From Nostoc desertorum CM1-VF14 (GTDB lineage Bacteria; Cyanobacteriota; Cyanobacteriia; Cyanobacteriales; Nostocaceae), in the NCBI GenBank assembly GCA_019359245.1, contig JAHHHR010000031.1:1-64000 (forward strand): a DNA stretch of 64,000 nt. Direction: 5' to 3'. This document shows, in pieces, positions 63,623 to 64,000 of the stretch; the first letter of the stretch is position 1, and each line of letters opens with the position of its first letter. Under the pieces are notes generated by a model. That model had not been told where the DNA came from. It made no database searches and saw only the letters and a program-made list of their open reading frames with translations. A program made the position numbers and the translations under genes.

Positions 63623-64000
63623 GGTGATGACTTTCCCATCTCTGGAAGTTGATAGAGCGAGTTAGTGATTTGTATCACTGGAATTTCAATCCAAAATTCT
63701 GTACCTAACCCCGGCTGAGAATTACATTTAAATACACCACGGTGTTTATCTACAACAATCTGATAACTTATTGATAACCCCAAACCAGTGCCTTTTCCTA
63801 CTGGTTTAGTTGTAAAAAATGGGTCACAGATTCTTGCCCTTAAGGCTTCGGGTATTCCTGGTCCATTATCTGTAATGCGAATTACTACGCTCTTAACATT
63901 GCCTTCAAGCTCTCCGAAAGCAGTGCTGATAGTAATTTGATTGCCATGAGGTTTTAATTGAGATTCCCTATAATCTTCTAGGGCATCGATCGCATTGCTT
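63619..64000 (-). CDS. Histidine kinase C-terminus (partial, cut by window edge)
   Basis: The minus strand is open from the window end to TAA at 63619-63621, 126 residues. It is the HATPase_c domain: N box in SNAIDALE, G1 box ITDNGPGIP, F box DPFFTTKPVG, G2 box GTGLGLSISYQI. The end, LGTEFWIEIPV, is typical of cyanobacterial multisensor kinases with a GAF/PAS front. The sensor and dimerisation regions lie outside the window. The gene is convergent with the AEC transporter gene. Confidence 0.9.
   Translation of the reverse strand, partial: SNAIDALEDYRESQLKPHGNQITISTAFGELEGNVKSVVIRITDNGPGIPEALRARICDPFFTTKPVGKGTGLGLSISYQIVVDKHRGVFKCNSQPGLGTEFWIEIPVIQITNSLYQLPEMGKSSP

Overview
The window looks like chromosomal DNA of a filamentous, heterocyst-type cyanobacterium close to Nostoc/Anabaena. 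The signs are dense HIP1 octamers (GCGATCGC), short tandem heptamer repeats between genes, photosynthesis genes (psaK, a Mg-protoporphyrin cyclase, the RuBisCO factor raf1, menG), SLH-type porins and a Mo-nitrogenase C-terminal-domain protein. No plasmid or phage backbone is visible.

Left part (1-10.7 kb). A decayed insertion sequence with perfect 22-bp ends (274-1529) lies beside a fossil of a second transposase. Next comes a compact graspetide locus: a microviridin-type precursor with three consecutive core peptides (1764-2072) and two ATP-grasp macrocyclases (2237-4284). A low-oxygen tetrapyrrole set follows: a diiron cyclase (acsF/chlAII type) divergent from heme oxygenase and hemN. DUF1499, three hairpins, a receiver-domain fossil, ChaB and a transposase stub complete this part.

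10.9-31 kb. A porin is divergent from a znuA-znuC-znuB zinc importer, with a Zur-like palindrome between them. Then come tRNA-Phe(GAA), a VapBC45-like toxin-antitoxin pair, rqcH, a glycosyltransferase with a repetitive tail, psaK, DUF3891, a manganese catalase, a Mo-nitro_C protein and a class V aminotransferase. Three unannotated 34-36 residue membrane peptides flank a 474-residue membrane protein, and an MlaE-type permease follows.

31-44 kb. A UvrD-like helicase is preceded by a terminator/pseudoknot leader. A DUF6745 gene is broken by two in-frame stops and an IS-remnant junction. Then topA, aroQ, an ADP-ribosylglycohydrolase-like protein that has lost part of its metal site, and a PgpH-type HD hydrolase.

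44-48.3 kb. A module of divergent TetR regulator and Rieske oxygenase appears twice in a row with different operator palindromes. Cytochrome P450 fossils lie next to the second copy.

48-64 kb. Mostly core genes: Uma2 nuclease, DUF445, menG, a REC-GAF regulator, raf1, a second SLH porin whose N-terminal region nearly matches the first, a small membrane protein, a PotA-type ATPase, PBP2, a serine hydrolase, a VanY-type peptidase, an AEC transporter and the C-terminus of a histidine kinase cut by the window edge.

The most interesting parts are the three-core microviridin precursor and the duplicated TetR/Rieske/P450 region. All functional calls come from reading motifs; no database search was run.
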